64,000 nt of DNA from Sphingomonas sp. Y38-1Y (GCF_032391395.1 NZ_CP135916.1:1178001-1242000); one strand, 5' to 3'. Shown: positions 26,946-35,134, counted from the first letter of the stretch. Notes: generated from the letters alone by a model not told the origin. Program-made: numbers and translations.

Positions 26946-28085
26946 TCAGACGGCGACGATCTCGCGCAGGATAGCCTCGAGCACGGGCATCCCGGTATCG
27001 GTCGTGCGAAGGCGGTCGCCGTCCCGTGCGAGCAGGCCCTGGTCGATCAGCAGGTCGACCCGCTCCCCGCGCAGCGGCGGCTCGCCGCCCGTCAGCGCGG
27101 CGATGCGCGGCATGTCCACGCCCTCGCGCAGCCGCAGCCCCATCAGCAGCGCCTCGACCGCCTGTTCGTGGCCGGGCAGCGCATCCTCCGCCTCGATCCC
27201 GTGGCCATTGCGGGCGAGCGCGTCGAGCCAGTTCTCCGGCTTCTTGCGCCGGAACGTCGCATGGCCGCCGCGTCGCCCGTGCGCGCCCGGCCCGACGCCG
27301 AGATAGTCGCGATACCGCCAGTAAGTGAGATTGTGCCGGCTCTCCTCGCCCGGTCGCGCATGGTTCGACACCTCATAGGCGGGCAGCCCCGCGGCCTCGG
27401 TCATCGCGCGCGTCAGCTCGAACAGGTCGGCGGCGTCGTCGGCGTCGGGGATCGTCAGTTCCCCCTTGGCGGCGAGCGTAGCGAAGCGCGTGCCGGGTTC
27501 GATCGTCAGCTGATAGAGCGAGAGGTGCCCGGTGCCGAAGCCGATCGCGCGGCCAAGTTCCGCCTCCCATTCGGCCATCGACTGGCCGGGGCGGGCATAG
27601 ATGAGGTCGAACGACACGCGCGCGAACGCCGCCTGTGCGGTGTCCAGCGCCGCCAGCCCCTCGCGCACCGAATGCGCGCGGCCCAGGAACGCGAGTGCCG
27701 CATCGTCCAGCGACTGCAGGCCGAGCGACACGCGGTTGACCCCCGCCGCCGCCAGATCGGCAAAGCGCGCCGCCTCGACCGAGGAGGGGTTGGCCTCCAG
27801 CGTGATCTCGCAATCGGGCGCGAGACCCCAGTGCCGATCCGCCGCCTCGATCAGCGCGGCGACGGTGTCGGGCGGCATCAGCGAAGGCGTACCGCCGCCG
27901 AAGAAGATCGACCCGATCGGCCGCCCGGCCGCGACCCCGGCCTCATGCGCCAGATCGGCAAGCAACGCCGCGCGCCACCGGTCCTGGTCGACCGCGTCAC
28001 GGACGTGGCTGTTGAAGTCGCAATAGGGGCATTTGGAAACGCAGAACGGCCAGTGAATGTAGAGGGCAAGCGGGTCGGCAGACAT
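26946..28085 (-). CDS. hemW: HemW-type radical SAM heme chaperone
   Basis: This 379-residue radical SAM protein has the HemW cluster motif CVSKCPYCDF (CxxxCxxC) at residues about 16-24. The SAM-binding GGGTPS follows at about 66, with ITLEANPSS and the C-terminal HemW domain. It resembles coproporphyrinogen III oxidase HemN, but this motif form and the length are those of the heme-trafficking protein. ATG 28085 begins MSADPLALYIHWPFC; another in-frame ATG at 28097 is possible. Confidence 0.92.
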   Translation of the reverse strand: MSADPLALYIHWPFCVSKCPYCDFNSHVRDAVDQDRWRAALLADLAHEAGVAAGRPIGSIFFGGGTPSLMPPDTVAALIEAADRHWGLAPDCEITLEANPSSVEAARFADLAAAGVNRVSLGLQSLDDAALAFLGRAHSVREGLAALDTAQAAFARVSFDLIYARPGQSMAEWEAELGRAIGFGTGHLSLYQLTIEPGTRFATLAAKGELTIPDADDAADLFELTRAMTEAAGLPAYEVSNHARPGEESRHNLTYWRYRDYLGVGPGAHGRRGGHATFRRKKPENWLDALARNGHGIEAEDALPGHEQAVEALLMGLRLREGVDMPRIAALTGGEPPLRGERVDLLIDQGLLARDGDRLRTTDTGMPVLEAILREIVAV

Positions 28086-28133
28086 GGAGGCCGCCATGCC
28101 CGATGCTGGCTCCCGCGAAAAGCCGTCAACGCC

Positions 28134-28168
28134 TTGACAGCCTGTTAGCCCTCTAACATCATAGTTAG
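28134..28168 (+). promoter_or_regulatory. marR promoter with overlapping palindromic operator, leaderless start
   Basis: A perfect TTGACA (28134-28139) is 17 bases from CATCAT (28157-28162). Initiation about 7 bases further is at the A of the ATG (28169), so the mRNA is probably leaderless; no Shine-Dalgarno is present. The inverted repeat CTAAC-N6-GTTAG (28153-28168) covers the -10 element up to the start codon and is a natural autorepression site for the MarR protein. Confidence 0.6.
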
Positions 28169-28621
28169 ATGGCAAACAATAAGGCGTCTGCCGAGTCTGG
28201 ATTGGTCGGAGCGTGGGCGAAGCGCTGCTACTTCGCCGGCCGTGCGCTGATGGAGGAGGCATTGCGCCCGCATGGCCTCGGCGCGACGCAATGGTATGTC
28301 CTGCATCAGCTGGCGCAGGGCGGCCCGACGATGCAGCGCGAGTTCGTTCCGCTGCTCCAGGTCGAACGCGCAACGGTCAGCATCGTCATCGCAGCGCTCG
28401 TTCGTAAGGGCCTGATCGAGCAGGTGCCGGACACCGCCGACCAGCGCCAGAAGCTGCTTCGCCTGACGCCTGCCGGCGCCGCGCTGTGGCATGAACTGCC
28501 CGACCTCAGCTTCATCCATGACGAGGCATTCGGCGGGTTCACCGATGCCGAGATCGAGACGACGTCACGCGTGCTGATGGCCGCGACCCGGCGTCTGAAC
28601 CAGCGACTGAAAAGGAAGTAA
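28169..28621 (+). CDS. MarR family transcriptional regulator
   Basis: This 150-residue winged-helix regulator has its DNA-binding core at about residues 45-105 (PTMQREFVPLLQVERATVSIVIAALVRKGLIEQVPDTADQRQKLLRLTPAG). N- and C-terminal helices serve dimerisation. The DxR wing motif is present in altered form (DQRQK). It probably represses itself and the downstream epimerase gene, which starts one base after its stop. The inducing ligand is unknown. Confidence 0.9.
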   Translation: MANNKASAESGLVGAWAKRCYFAGRALMEEALRPHGLGATQWYVLHQLAQGGPTMQREFVPLLQVERATVSIVIAALVRKGLIEQVPDTADQRQKLLRLTPAGAALWHELPDLSFIHDEAFGGFTDAEIETTSRVLMAATRRLNQRLKRK

Positions 28622-28622
28622 C

Positions 28623-29438
28623 ATGACGATCCTCGTGACTGGCTCGACCGGCCTGGTCGGCGAACGGCTGTTGCCGCGACTGGTGGAGGGCGGAGAAGTC
28701 TGCCGCGCGCTGGTGCGGCCGGGGAAGGTGGCGCCCGCCGACGTTCAGACGGTGACGGGGGATCTGTTCGATCCGGCGGCACTCGCCGACGCCGTCAGCG
28801 GCGTGTCGGCGATCATCCATCTGGCAGCGGTGTTCCGCACGCAGGACACCGACTTGATCTGGAAGAGCAATCTCGAGGGAACACGCAACCTGATCGCGGC
28901 GGTACGGGCCCATGCGCCCCGCGCCCGCTTCATCCTGGCGAGCACGTCCAACGTCTATGACCGAAACGGCTCGCGTCCGGGCAGGGAAACCGACATGGTC
29001 GCGCCGGAGCAGGCCTATCCGGCGAGCAAGGTCGCGGCCGAGCGGGCGCTGTTCGAAAGCGATCTGAAGGCCGCGGTGCTTCGCTTCCCGTTCGTCTATG
29101 GGGACGGCGACGGCCACCTTGCCATGCTGCCCAAGCATGTGGGCGCGTTCGGGTTCCACCCCGCCAACCGGCTGAGCACGATCCATCACCGCGACATCGC
29201 GACCGCCATGAAGCTGGCCTTGGCCGGCACCTTCGACGGCCGCATCGTCAACATCACTGACGAGGCGCCAACGACCCTCTACGAGCTGATCGGGCTGGTC
29301 GGGGAAGAGATGAACCCGTCCGCGGAAGCGATGCAGAACCCTTGGTACCTTCATGTCGACGGCTCGCTCGCCCGCTCGATGGGGTTTCAACCGACGATCA
29401 GGACGGTCCATCAGGCTGCGCAGGCGGGGATCCTCTAG
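28623..29438 (+). CDS. NAD(P)-dependent epimerase/dehydratase family protein
   Basis: This 271-residue extended short-chain dehydrogenase binds its cofactor at TGSTGLVGERLL. The active-site Tyr and Lys are in AYPASKVAAERAL, and HLAAVFRTQD lies by the cofactor. The gene follows marR by a single base with GGAAG just upstream, so the two are co-transcribed. Repression by the MarR protein and induction by a small aromatic or electrophilic compound is a reasonable guess. Confidence 0.88.
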   Translation: MTILVTGSTGLVGERLLPRLVEGGEVCRALVRPGKVAPADVQTVTGDLFDPAALADAVSGVSAIIHLAAVFRTQDTDLIWKSNLEGTRNLIAAVRAHAPRARFILASTSNVYDRNGSRPGRETDMVAPEQAYPASKVAAERALFESDLKAAVLRFPFVYGDGDGHLAMLPKHVGAFGFHPANRLSTIHHRDIATAMKLALAGTFDGRIVNITDEAPTTLYELIGLVGEEMNPSAEAMQNPWYLHVDGSLARSMGFQPTIRTVHQAAQAGIL

Positions 29439-29467
29439 GTCGCAGCATCGGCGCGCGCCGCGTTAGA

Positions 29468-29881
29468 TCAAGCCGGCTCGATCTCCGCATTGGCGAGGCC
29501 GAGCGGCTTCAGCACGTCGAGCGCGCGCTGCGACAGGAGCAGCCGGCCGTCGGGGGCGGTGGCGATGTCGCCGTCCTTGGCGGGCTTCAGCCAGGCAAAG
29601 GCGGGCAGCGCGCCGTCCTTTGCCTTTGCACTCATGAAGTCGGGCGAGACGGTGATCGTCACCGTGTCGAACGCCGCCCCGGATAGACCGGCGGCCTTGA
29701 TCGCGCGGCGCGCCTCTTCGGTGACGACGAACACGGGGAAGCTTTCGAGCAGGCAGTCGCCCAGCCACCCTTCCATCCGATATTCGAGGCGGCGCACGAC
29801 CGGCGGGTGCGTCGAGGTGTCGAGGTCGGTCGCCGGGCCCAGGCTGCCGGCGACTTCGGGCTCGACGTAGAAGCGGTCCAT
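29468..29881 (-). CDS. putative immunity protein for the upstream nuclease-like toxin
   Basis: The product is 137 residues, soluble and acidic. The core reads GWLGDCLLESFPVFVVTEEARRAIKAAGLSGAAFDTVTITVS. A tryptophan/GD motif followed by a strand and helix is common in immunity proteins of polymorphic toxin systems (DUF1629/Imm11-like). It starts one base after the toxin stop, with GAGG inside the toxin's last codons, so it is translationally coupled. The partnership is inferred from position; the family resemblance is from memory. Confidence 0.6.
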   Translation of the reverse strand: MDRFYVEPEVAGSLGPATDLDTSTHPPVVRRLEYRMEGWLGDCLLESFPVFVVTEEARRAIKAAGLSGAAFDTVTITVSPDFMSAKAKDGALPAFAWLKPAKDGDIATAPDGRLLLSQRALDVLKPLGLANAEIEPA

Positions 29882-29882
29882 G

Positions 29883-30947
29883 TTACCTCACCGGTGGATT
29901 GAACTGGGTGCCGTACTTGGCATCGATCTCGGTGGCTTTGTCCAGTAGCTGCTGCTGCGTCGCGGTGGAGTTCTCGCGATAGAATTTGTTCCATTCGCGG
30001 CGGATCTGGCTGAGGTGCAGCTCCGAATTACGTTCGTTGGGGATGCCGCGCAGATTCTCGAGCGAGTGCATCTGCCCCTCGGTCACGACGCCGGGATAGC
30101 GGGTCAGCACCTGCTGTTCGACGGCGTGATGGACGACGACCTTGCCTTCGAGCGACGGGTTGGCGGCAAAGAAGGTGCCGCGATAGTCGGTGGAGACGGC
30201 GTTGCCGAACCGTGCGCCCTCTGCGTTGCGCGTGCCGGCGGCGAAGAAATCGTCGAGTTGCCGCTTGGTCGCCTCAAGCGATTCGCGAGCGCTGGCGGGA
30301 AGGGCGTTGAGCGCGCCTTCAGGGATCGCGTCGATCGCGCCCTTCACCTTCTCGAGCGCGGGGGCGAGCGTCTGGCGGAGCGCGGGGTTGTGCGCGACCG
30401 CGCTCACCGAATCGCCGACCGTCTCGGCCCATTTGCCGATCTTGCCGAGCTTGGCGGTGTCGCCCAGGATCGGCAGCATCGACGCGCCGGAGATGAGGCC
30501 GTTGACCGCGTGGCCGCCGGCCTCACCCCAATTGCCCGAGAGGAGCGAACCGAACGCGCGGCCGGCGGAGATGACGCCGTTGGCGCCGTCGCTGATCGGG
30601 GTGGGGTCGAACAGCCCGGCGATGTCGAGCGCCATCTGGCCAAGGTCCAGGCCGAGCTGCACCGGATCGGGTCCGGTGCCGGGCGCGGGATTGTCGTTGG
30701 CGGGGGCGTCCAGCGCGCGGGCGAGCTCGCCGCGCTCGACGGGGGTAAGCTGTGCCTCGACCTGCTGCTGGAGCGCCGAGGTGGCGCCGGGGTTGCCGGC
30801 GCCAAGCTCGGTCAGGCGTGCGGCGAGCGCCGGGGCGTCGAAGCTGCCGGTCGCCCGCGCATCGAGCGCCAACTGGGCCGCCTGATCCTGCGGCAGCGAC
30901 GCCCCGACGTTGCTTGAGCCCGCAACCGATGCGGTTTCGGCGACCAT
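29883..30947 (-). CDS. polymorphic-toxin-like protein with HNH-type nuclease C-terminus
   Basis: This is a 354-residue protein with no signal peptide. Residues 1-90 are an Ala/Gln-rich lead. Residues about 100-172 form a hydrophobic pretoxin-like region (DPTPISDGANGVISAGR...MLPILGDTAKLGKIGKW), as seen before toxin tips in Rhs and related proteins. Residues 265-325 look like an HNH/AHH-type nuclease: H273-H274, E277, N304/N307, H311 and the ending REWNKFY. The following gene is a candidate immunity gene. The secretion route is not evident. The upstream region carries phased GACTAG repeats. Confidence 0.7.
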   Translation of the reverse strand: MVAETASVAGSSNVGASLPQDQAAQLALDARATGSFDAPALAARLTELGAGNPGATSALQQQVEAQLTPVERGELARALDAPANDNPAPGTGPDPVQLGLDLGQMALDIAGLFDPTPISDGANGVISAGRAFGSLLSGNWGEAGGHAVNGLISGASMLPILGDTAKLGKIGKWAETVGDSVSAVAHNPALRQTLAPALEKVKGAIDAIPEGALNALPASARESLEATKRQLDDFFAAGTRNAEGARFGNAVSTDYRGTFFAANPSLEGKVVVHHAVEQQVLTRYPGVVTEGQMHSLENLRGIPNERNSELHLSQIRREWNKFYRENSTATQQQLLDKATEIDAKYGTQFNPPVR

Positions 30948-31018
30948 GACCTGACCTTTCCAGCAACCCGATGCCGGCGGTTAGAGCAGGTTCGTGGGCG
31001 TCCCGCCCTCCGCGGAGC

Positions 31019-31047
31019 GACTAGCGGGCCTAGTCGGATCGACTAGG
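31019..31047. promoter_or_regulatory. 11-bp-phased GACTAG/CTAGTC repeats upstream of the toxin gene
   Basis: GACTAG begins at 31019, its complement CTAGTC at 31030 and GACTAG again at 31041, each offset 11 bases, which is one helical turn. They give two overlapping palindromes that cannot form at the same time. They lie 70-100 bases before the toxin start and look like a cooperative operator or a switchable RNA hairpin. Confidence 0.45.
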
Positions 31048-31071
31048 CGCCTCCCCGGCCGGGGGAGGCGC
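31047..31071 (-). terminator. GC-rich hairpin downstream of the SDR gene
   Basis: GCGCCTCCCC (31047-31056) pairs with GGGGAGGCGC (31062-31071) around a 5-base loop, just 7 bases past the SDR stop on the minus strand. It lacks a U-run. Confidence 0.5.
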
Positions 31072-31078
31072 GTCGGGG

Positions 31079-31813
31079 TCACACTTGGGCGAGGCCGCCA
31101 TCGGCGAAGACTTCGCCGCCGGTCATGAAGCTGCTGTCGTCGGAGGCGAGGAAGGCGGCGACGGCGCCGATCTCGGCGGGTTCGCCGATGCGGCCGATCG
31201 GCGTGCCTGCGCCCAGCGCCTCGATCGCCTCGATCCCGACCACTTCGCCGGCAAGCTCGGTGCGCGTCGGCCCGGGCGAGAGCACGTTGACGCGGATGCC
31301 CGTTCCGCGAAGGTCGAGCGCCCAGCTTCGCGCGAGATTGCGCACCGCCGCCTTGGTCGCGCTGTAGAGGCTGAAACCGGGCGTCCCCATCACCCCGGTC
31401 GTCGATCCGGTGAGGATGATCGATCCGCCCGCCTGCATCAGCGGCAGGCCCTTCTGCACCGTGTCGATCGTCCCACGGACGTTGACGTCGAACGCCTGGT
31501 CGTACTGCGCGCGCGTCAGCTCGCCGAGCGGGGCGACGCTGCCGGTGCCGGCGTTGGCGAACAGAATGTCGAGCCGGCCATGCCCCTCGCGTACCGCGTC
31601 ATAGAGCCGGTCGAGGTCGGCCGGGTCGGTGACCGAACCCGCGACCGCGCTCGCCTGTCCGCCCAGTTCCTCGACAGCGGCGTCGAGCGGCGCCTGGCGT
31701 CGGCCGAACAGATAGACGAACGCGCCTTCCTCGACGAACCGCCGTGCTGCGCCCAGGCCGATGCCGGTGCCGCCGCCAGTGATGATCGCAACCTTGCCCT
31801 TCAATCGTGTCAC
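31079..31813 (-). CDS. short-chain dehydrogenase/reductase
   Basis: This 244-residue classical SDR has cofactor motif TGGGTGIGLG, NAG (FANAGTG) and the catalytic Ser...YxxxK (SLYSATK). The C-terminus SFMTGGEVFADGGLAQV is typical of 3-oxoacyl-ACP reductase-like enzymes of unknown specificity. The GTG start at 31813 follows AGGAG with 8-base spacing. It is divergent from the HxlR regulator and is probably its target, a common pairing. Confidence 0.88.
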   Translation of the reverse strand: MTRLKGKVAIITGGGTGIGLGAARRFVEEGAFVYLFGRRQAPLDAAVEELGGQASAVAGSVTDPADLDRLYDAVREGHGRLDILFANAGTGSVAPLGELTRAQYDQAFDVNVRGTIDTVQKGLPLMQAGGSIILTGSTTGVMGTPGFSLYSATKAAVRNLARSWALDLRGTGIRVNVLSPGPTRTELAGEVVGIEAIEALGAGTPIGRIGEPAEIGAVAAFLASDDSSFMTGGEVFADGGLAQV

Positions 31814-31857
31814 GTCCTTTGCTCCTGTCAGTGATGGACAGGAGCTGGCGGGGCGCA

Positions 31858-31892
31858 TACCTATCGACAAGTATGCACCTTTTGGTAAGTAT
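31858..31892. promoter_or_regulatory. divergent SDR/HxlR operator region with ATAC-GTAT and repeated AAGTAT
   Basis: The 85-base gap holds ATAC (31858-31861) facing GTAT (31871-31874) and two direct copies of AAGTAT at 31869-31874 and 31887-31892, 18 bases apart. HxlR-family regulators bind AT-rich inverted GTAC/GTAT-type half-sites, so this is the expected site of control for both genes. Confidence 0.45.
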
Positions 31893-31898
31893 CAAAAT

Positions 31899-32276
31899 AT
31901 GAGCGAACCCGAACTCGATCCGGTCGCCGGCTTCAGCTGCGGCCTCGACGCCACCCTCCGCATCATCTCGGGCAAGTGGAAGCCGCTGATACTCTATTTC
32001 CTGCGGCAGGGGCCGAACCGCTATGGCGAGCTCAAGCGGGCGGTGCGCGGCGTTAGCGACAAGGTACTGATCCAGCAGCTCAAGGAGCTGGAGGCCGATG
32101 GCGTGCTGATCCGCCACGATTATCGCGAGGTGCCGCCGCGCGTCGACTATGCGCTGACGCCGCTGGGCGAGGGGCTGGCGGAGGCGCTTCGTCCGCTGTG
32201 CGAGTGGGGCAGCGCCAACCTGGAGGCGGTCGCGAAGGTGCTGGCGGAGCGCGCCAAGTGGAGCGACGCGGCGTAA
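31899..32276 (+). CDS. HxlR family transcriptional regulator
   Basis: This 125-residue winged-helix protein starts with the hallmark CGLDATLRIISGKWKPLILYFL. It continues RYGELKRAVRGVSDKVLIQQLKELEADGVLIR and the wing VPPRVDYALTPLG. The N-terminal Cys (FSCGLD) is at the position used by thiol-based sensors of the family, so electrophile or redox sensing is possible. It probably regulates the divergent SDR. Confidence 0.93.
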   Translation: MSEPELDPVAGFSCGLDATLRIISGKWKPLILYFLRQGPNRYGELKRAVRGVSDKVLIQQLKELEADGVLIRHDYREVPPRVDYALTPLGEGLAEALRPLCEWGSANLEAVAKVLAERAKWSDAA

Positions 32277-32292
32277 GCCGCGAGCCCCAACG

Positions 32293-32317
32293 AAAAAGGG
32301 AGGCGCAATGGCCTCCC
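32293..32317 (-). terminator. intrinsic terminator between HxlR gene and small exported protein gene
   Basis: GGGAGGC (32298-32304) pairs with GCCTCCC (32311-32317). On the minus strand five T residues follow, so it ends the transcript of the 79-residue protein gene; the hairpin may also serve the HxlR gene on the plus strand. Confidence 0.75.
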
Positions 32318-32353
32318 TCCCGCCGCTTCAAGCGGCGCCAAGCTGATCGAGGA

Positions 32354-32593
32354 TCAGTTGCTGTCGGGCGAACCATCGTCGCCGACCGTCAGGCCGACCA
32401 CGAGAATCGCGACGATGCCCGCGCCGAGCAGCAGCCCAGCGGCGCCGGCACCGCCCAGCGCGCCATTGGCGTTCCGGGTCTGGGTCGAGGCGCGAACCTG
32501 CTTCGCAACCGACAGGCTGGAGGCGGGATTGGCGGCGAGCGGCGCGGCCGCCATGGTGGTGGCGGCAAGCGCCAGGGCGATCTTCCCGATCAT
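32354..32593 (-). CDS. small exported or membrane protein of unknown function
   Basis: The product is 79 residues. A signal peptide (about 1-21, cut after APLAA) is followed by a short polar region and a Gly/Ala/Leu-rich membrane helix (about 46-70, LGGAGAAGLLLGAGIVAILVVGLTV), ending in Asp/Ser. Proteins of this shape are common and uncharacterised in sphingomonads. An SD-like GGAG lies upstream, and the terminator at 32293-32317 follows. Confidence 0.78.
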   Translation of the reverse strand: MIGKIALALAATTMAAAPLAANPASSLSVAKQVRASTQTRNANGALGGAGAAGLLLGAGIVAILVVGLTVGDDGSPDSN

Positions 32594-32692
32594 CGGAACG
32601 CTCCTTCAAAGACAGACACAACAAACGGTGCGCGGATGCACACCAAGCGTTCCAACAGCTTAGACCACAGTTTGTTGCAGATGCGAACCGTT

Positions 32693-33322
32693 TTATATGA
32701 CGGATGCGACGAGTTGATGGAACGCGTCGGCGCGGTGGCTGGTCGCGTGCTTCGCCGCCGGGTCCATCTCGCCGTACGTTTCCTGGCCGCCGTCGGGCAG
32801 GAACATCGGATCGTAGCCAAATCCCTTGTCGCCGCGCGGCGGCCAGACGAGCGTGCCGTCCACGCGCCCTTCGAACCATTCGACATGACCGTCGGGCCAG
32901 GCGAGCGCGAGCGCACAGACGAAGTGCGCCGCGCGGGTGGGGACGGGATCGATCGCGGCGAGCTTGTCCTCGACTGCCTGCATCGCGAGCGCGAAATCCT
33001 TGCTCGGCCCGGCCCAGCGCGCGGAGAAGATGCCGGGGTCGCCGCCCAGCGCCTCGACGCACAGCCCCGAATCGTCGGCGAGTGCGGGAAGGCCGGACAG
33101 GTCGGCCGCCTGCATCGCCTTGAGCTCCGCATTGGCGACAAAGGTCGTGCCCGTCTCCTCGGGCTCGGGCAGGTCGAGCTCGGCGGCCGACACGGGCTCG
33201 ATGCCATAGGGGGCGAGCAGCTCGCGGATTTCGCGCACCTTACCCTGGTTGTGGCTGGCGATGACGAGCTTGCCGGGGGCGAGCTTGCGGATCGCCTGCG
33301 GCTCCTTGCCCTCGCCGCTCAT
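32693..33322 (-). CDS. rdgB: XTP/dITP pyrophosphatase
   Basis: This 209-residue Ham1/RdgB enzyme removes non-canonical purine triphosphates. Its motifs are [15 protein letters not shown] (SHNxxK), the metal site [10 protein letters not shown] and [14 protein letters not shown], and the C-terminal GYDPMF, HR-AD. The start overlaps the stop of rph by ATGA, a gene order conserved in alphaproteobacteria. Confidence 0.96.
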   Translation of the reverse strand: MSGEGKEPQAIRKLAPGKLVIASHNQGKVREIRELLAPYGIEPVSAAELDLPEPEETGTTFVANAELKAMQAADLSGLPALADDSGLCVEALGGDPGIFSARWAGPSKDFALAMQAVEDKLAAIDPVPTRAAHFVCALALAWPDGHVEWFEGRVDGTLVWPPRGDKGFGYDPMFLPDGGQETYGEMDPAAKHATSHRADAFHQLVASVI

Positions 33323-34035
33323 CGGCCGATCGCCTTTCGCTGCGCCTCGAAGATGCCGTTGCAGCCGATCCGCGCGAGGCGGAGGAGGCGAAGGAGCGAT
33401 TCCTCGTCATAGCAGGCGCCCTCGGCGGTCGCCTGCGCCTCGGCGATCTTGCCGTCGCCCAGCAGCACGAAATTGGCGTCGGCGTCGGCCGCCGAATCCT
33501 CGGGATAGTCGAGGTCGAGCACGGGCGTGCCGTTATAGATGCCGCAGCTTACCGCCGCGACCTGGTGCAGGATCGGGTCGGTGGTGAGCTTGCCGTCCGC
33601 CATCAGCTTGTCGACCGCGAGCCGCAGCGCGACCCACGCGCCCGAGATCGAGGCGGTGCGCGTGCCGCCATCGGCCTGGATCACGTCGCAATCGAGCGTG
33701 ATCTGGCGCTCGCCGAGCTTCTTGAGGTCGGTGACCGCGCGAAGGCTGCGGCCGATCAGCCGCTGGATCTCCTGGGTGCGGCCCGACTGCTTGCCCTTGG
33801 CCGCCTCACGGCTGCCGCGGGTGTGGGTCGCGCGCGGGAGCATGCCATATTCTGCGGTGACCCAGCCCTCGCCCTTGCCGCGCAGGAACGGCGGCACCCG
33901 CTCCTCGACGCTGGCGGTGACGAGGACGCGCGTGTCGCCAAAGCCGATCAGCACCGATCCTTCGGCATGGCGGGTGAAGTTCGGCTCGATCGTGATCGCA
34001 CGCATTTCGTCGGGGGCGCGGCCGGATGGGCGCAT
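33319..34035 (-). CDS. rph: ribonuclease PH
   Basis: This 238-residue phosphorolytic 3'-exonuclease trims tRNA 3' ends. RNase PH features include [18 protein letters not shown], the loop [30 protein letters not shown] and the catalytic-site strand [18 protein letters not shown]. The ATG at 34035 gives the family-typical N-terminus. It is followed by rdgB with a 4-base overlap and is divergent from the DUF6438 pair. Confidence 0.97.
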   Translation of the reverse strand: MRPSGRAPDEMRAITIEPNFTRHAEGSVLIGFGDTRVLVTASVEERVPPFLRGKGEGWVTAEYGMLPRATHTRGSREAAKGKQSGRTQEIQRLIGRSLRAVTDLKKLGERQITLDCDVIQADGGTRTASISGAWVALRLAVDKLMADGKLTTDPILHQVAAVSCGIYNGTPVLDLDYPEDSAADADANFVLLGDGKIAEAQATAEGACYDEESLLRLLRLARIGCNGIFEAQRKAIGR

Positions 34036-34116
34036 CGGTTCAGCTCCTATATCGTTGGGGCGGGCGAATAGACCGGCGATGGCCGCCACGCCAGCCTGAC
34101 GACAAGGGGAACCCGA

Positions 34117-34623
34117 ATGAACCTGCGCCTTCTCGCCCTCGCGCCGCTCACACTCGTCGCCGCCTGTGCGATGCAGCCCGGTGTCGAGGCCGGTGCGCCC
34201 GTCGCGATCGAGCGCACCGCCGTCACCTATTCGACCGAGCCGTGCCGCGGTTTCTGCCCCGTTTATTCGGTGACGGTGACGCCGGAGGGCGAAGGCGTGT
34301 TCGAGGGTCGCGAGCACACCGCGGTCAAGGGCGAGCGCCGCTTCACCGTCGACGCCGCCACCGCCGCGCGCTTCATCGAGCATGTCGGCGCGGTAAAGCC
34401 GGCTGCCGGCGATCGCCGGATTGAGATGGACACCCCCGATTGCGGGATGGTCGCCACCGACCTGCCGGCGATCAACGTGCAGTGGAACGCGAACACCGGC
34501 GCCGCCCCGCAGATGCTCCACCTCTATCTCGGCTGCCGCTCCGACGAGGCGGCGCGCGTCAAGGCGGTGCTGCAATCCGCACCCGACCTGCTTCCGATCG
34601 CCGCCTTCATCGGAAAGCGCTGA
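34117..34623 (+). CDS. DUF6438-type lipoprotein (first of a tandem pair)
   Basis: This 168-residue protein has a signal peptide with a lipobox-like end (LVAAC, Cys17). The mature part has [36 protein letters not shown], the DUF6438 signature with a C-x3-C pair (CRGFC), and two further cysteines (DCG, LGC). Such a layout suggests disulfides in the periplasm. The function is unknown. It is followed after 3 bases by a paralogue. Confidence 0.78.
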   Translation: MNLRLLALAPLTLVAACAMQPGVEAGAPVAIERTAVTYSTEPCRGFCPVYSVTVTPEGEGVFEGREHTAVKGERRFTVDAATAARFIEHVGAVKPAAGDRRIEMDTPDCGMVATDLPAINVQWNANTGAAPQMLHLYLGCRSDEAARVKAVLQSAPDLLPIAAFIGKR

Positions 34624-34626
34624 GCG

Positions 34627-35103
34627 GTGGCCATTCATCTCGCAGCCTTGGCCGCATTGCTCTCGCCTGCCCCGGCCGAGGCTGAGACGATCACGCTGGA
34701 GATGAGCGGCTGCTACGGGACTTGCCCGATCTACCGAGTGACCGTCGATGAGCGTGGCAACGGCGTGTTTGTCGGCAAGCGCTTCACTTGGGTCAGCGGC
34801 GAGCGGCACTTTCCCCTGCCAACGGCCACGTTCGATCGCTTCCGCCGGCATCTGGAAGCCGTCAGACCCAAGTCGGGTGACCTGACGGCGACCGGCCTGT
34901 CTCCGGCCTGCGCCGGAGATACGAACCTCCTTGTCTCCGATGGTCCGACCGCGACGATCAGCTGGTCCGGGGGAGGTCAGCGGGCGCGGCAGACGCTGGT
35001 CTTGTATCTCAGCTGTCCGGGGCGGGAAGCCAGGCGCTGGAGCCGGACGGTGCAATCCGCACCCGACCTGCTCCCGATCGGCGAGTATATCGGAACCCGT
35101 TGA
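34627..35103 (+). CDS. DUF6438-type exported protein (second of a tandem pair)
   Basis: This 158-residue paralogue of the upstream gene has [36 protein letters not shown]. It has a signal peptide but no lipobox, so it is probably soluble in the periplasm. The GTG start at 34627 gives the signal sequence. The C-terminal codons (SAPDLLPI) are nearly identical in DNA to those of the first gene (28 of 29 bases), implying recent conversion there while the rest has diverged. Confidence 0.78.
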   Translation: MAIHLAALAALLSPAPAEAETITLEMSGCYGTCPIYRVTVDERGNGVFVGKRFTWVSGERHFPLPTATFDRFRRHLEAVRPKSGDLTATGLSPACAGDTNLLVSDGPTATISWSGGGQRARQTLVLYLSCPGREARRWSRTVQSAPDLLPIGEYIGTR

Positions 35104-35134
35104 GCCCGGCGCCGCACGGCCCTAGATCAAAGGG

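Noticed and set aside
25689..28085. HemW-hydrolase fusion by readthrough of the in-frame TGA
   Set aside because: No readthrough or selenocysteine signal is visible, HemW ends at its usual length, and the joined protein would make little sense.
35104..35134. CIRCE element before hrcA-grpE
   Set aside because: No TTAGCACTC-N9-GAGTGCTAA-like sequence is present in the short upstream gap.
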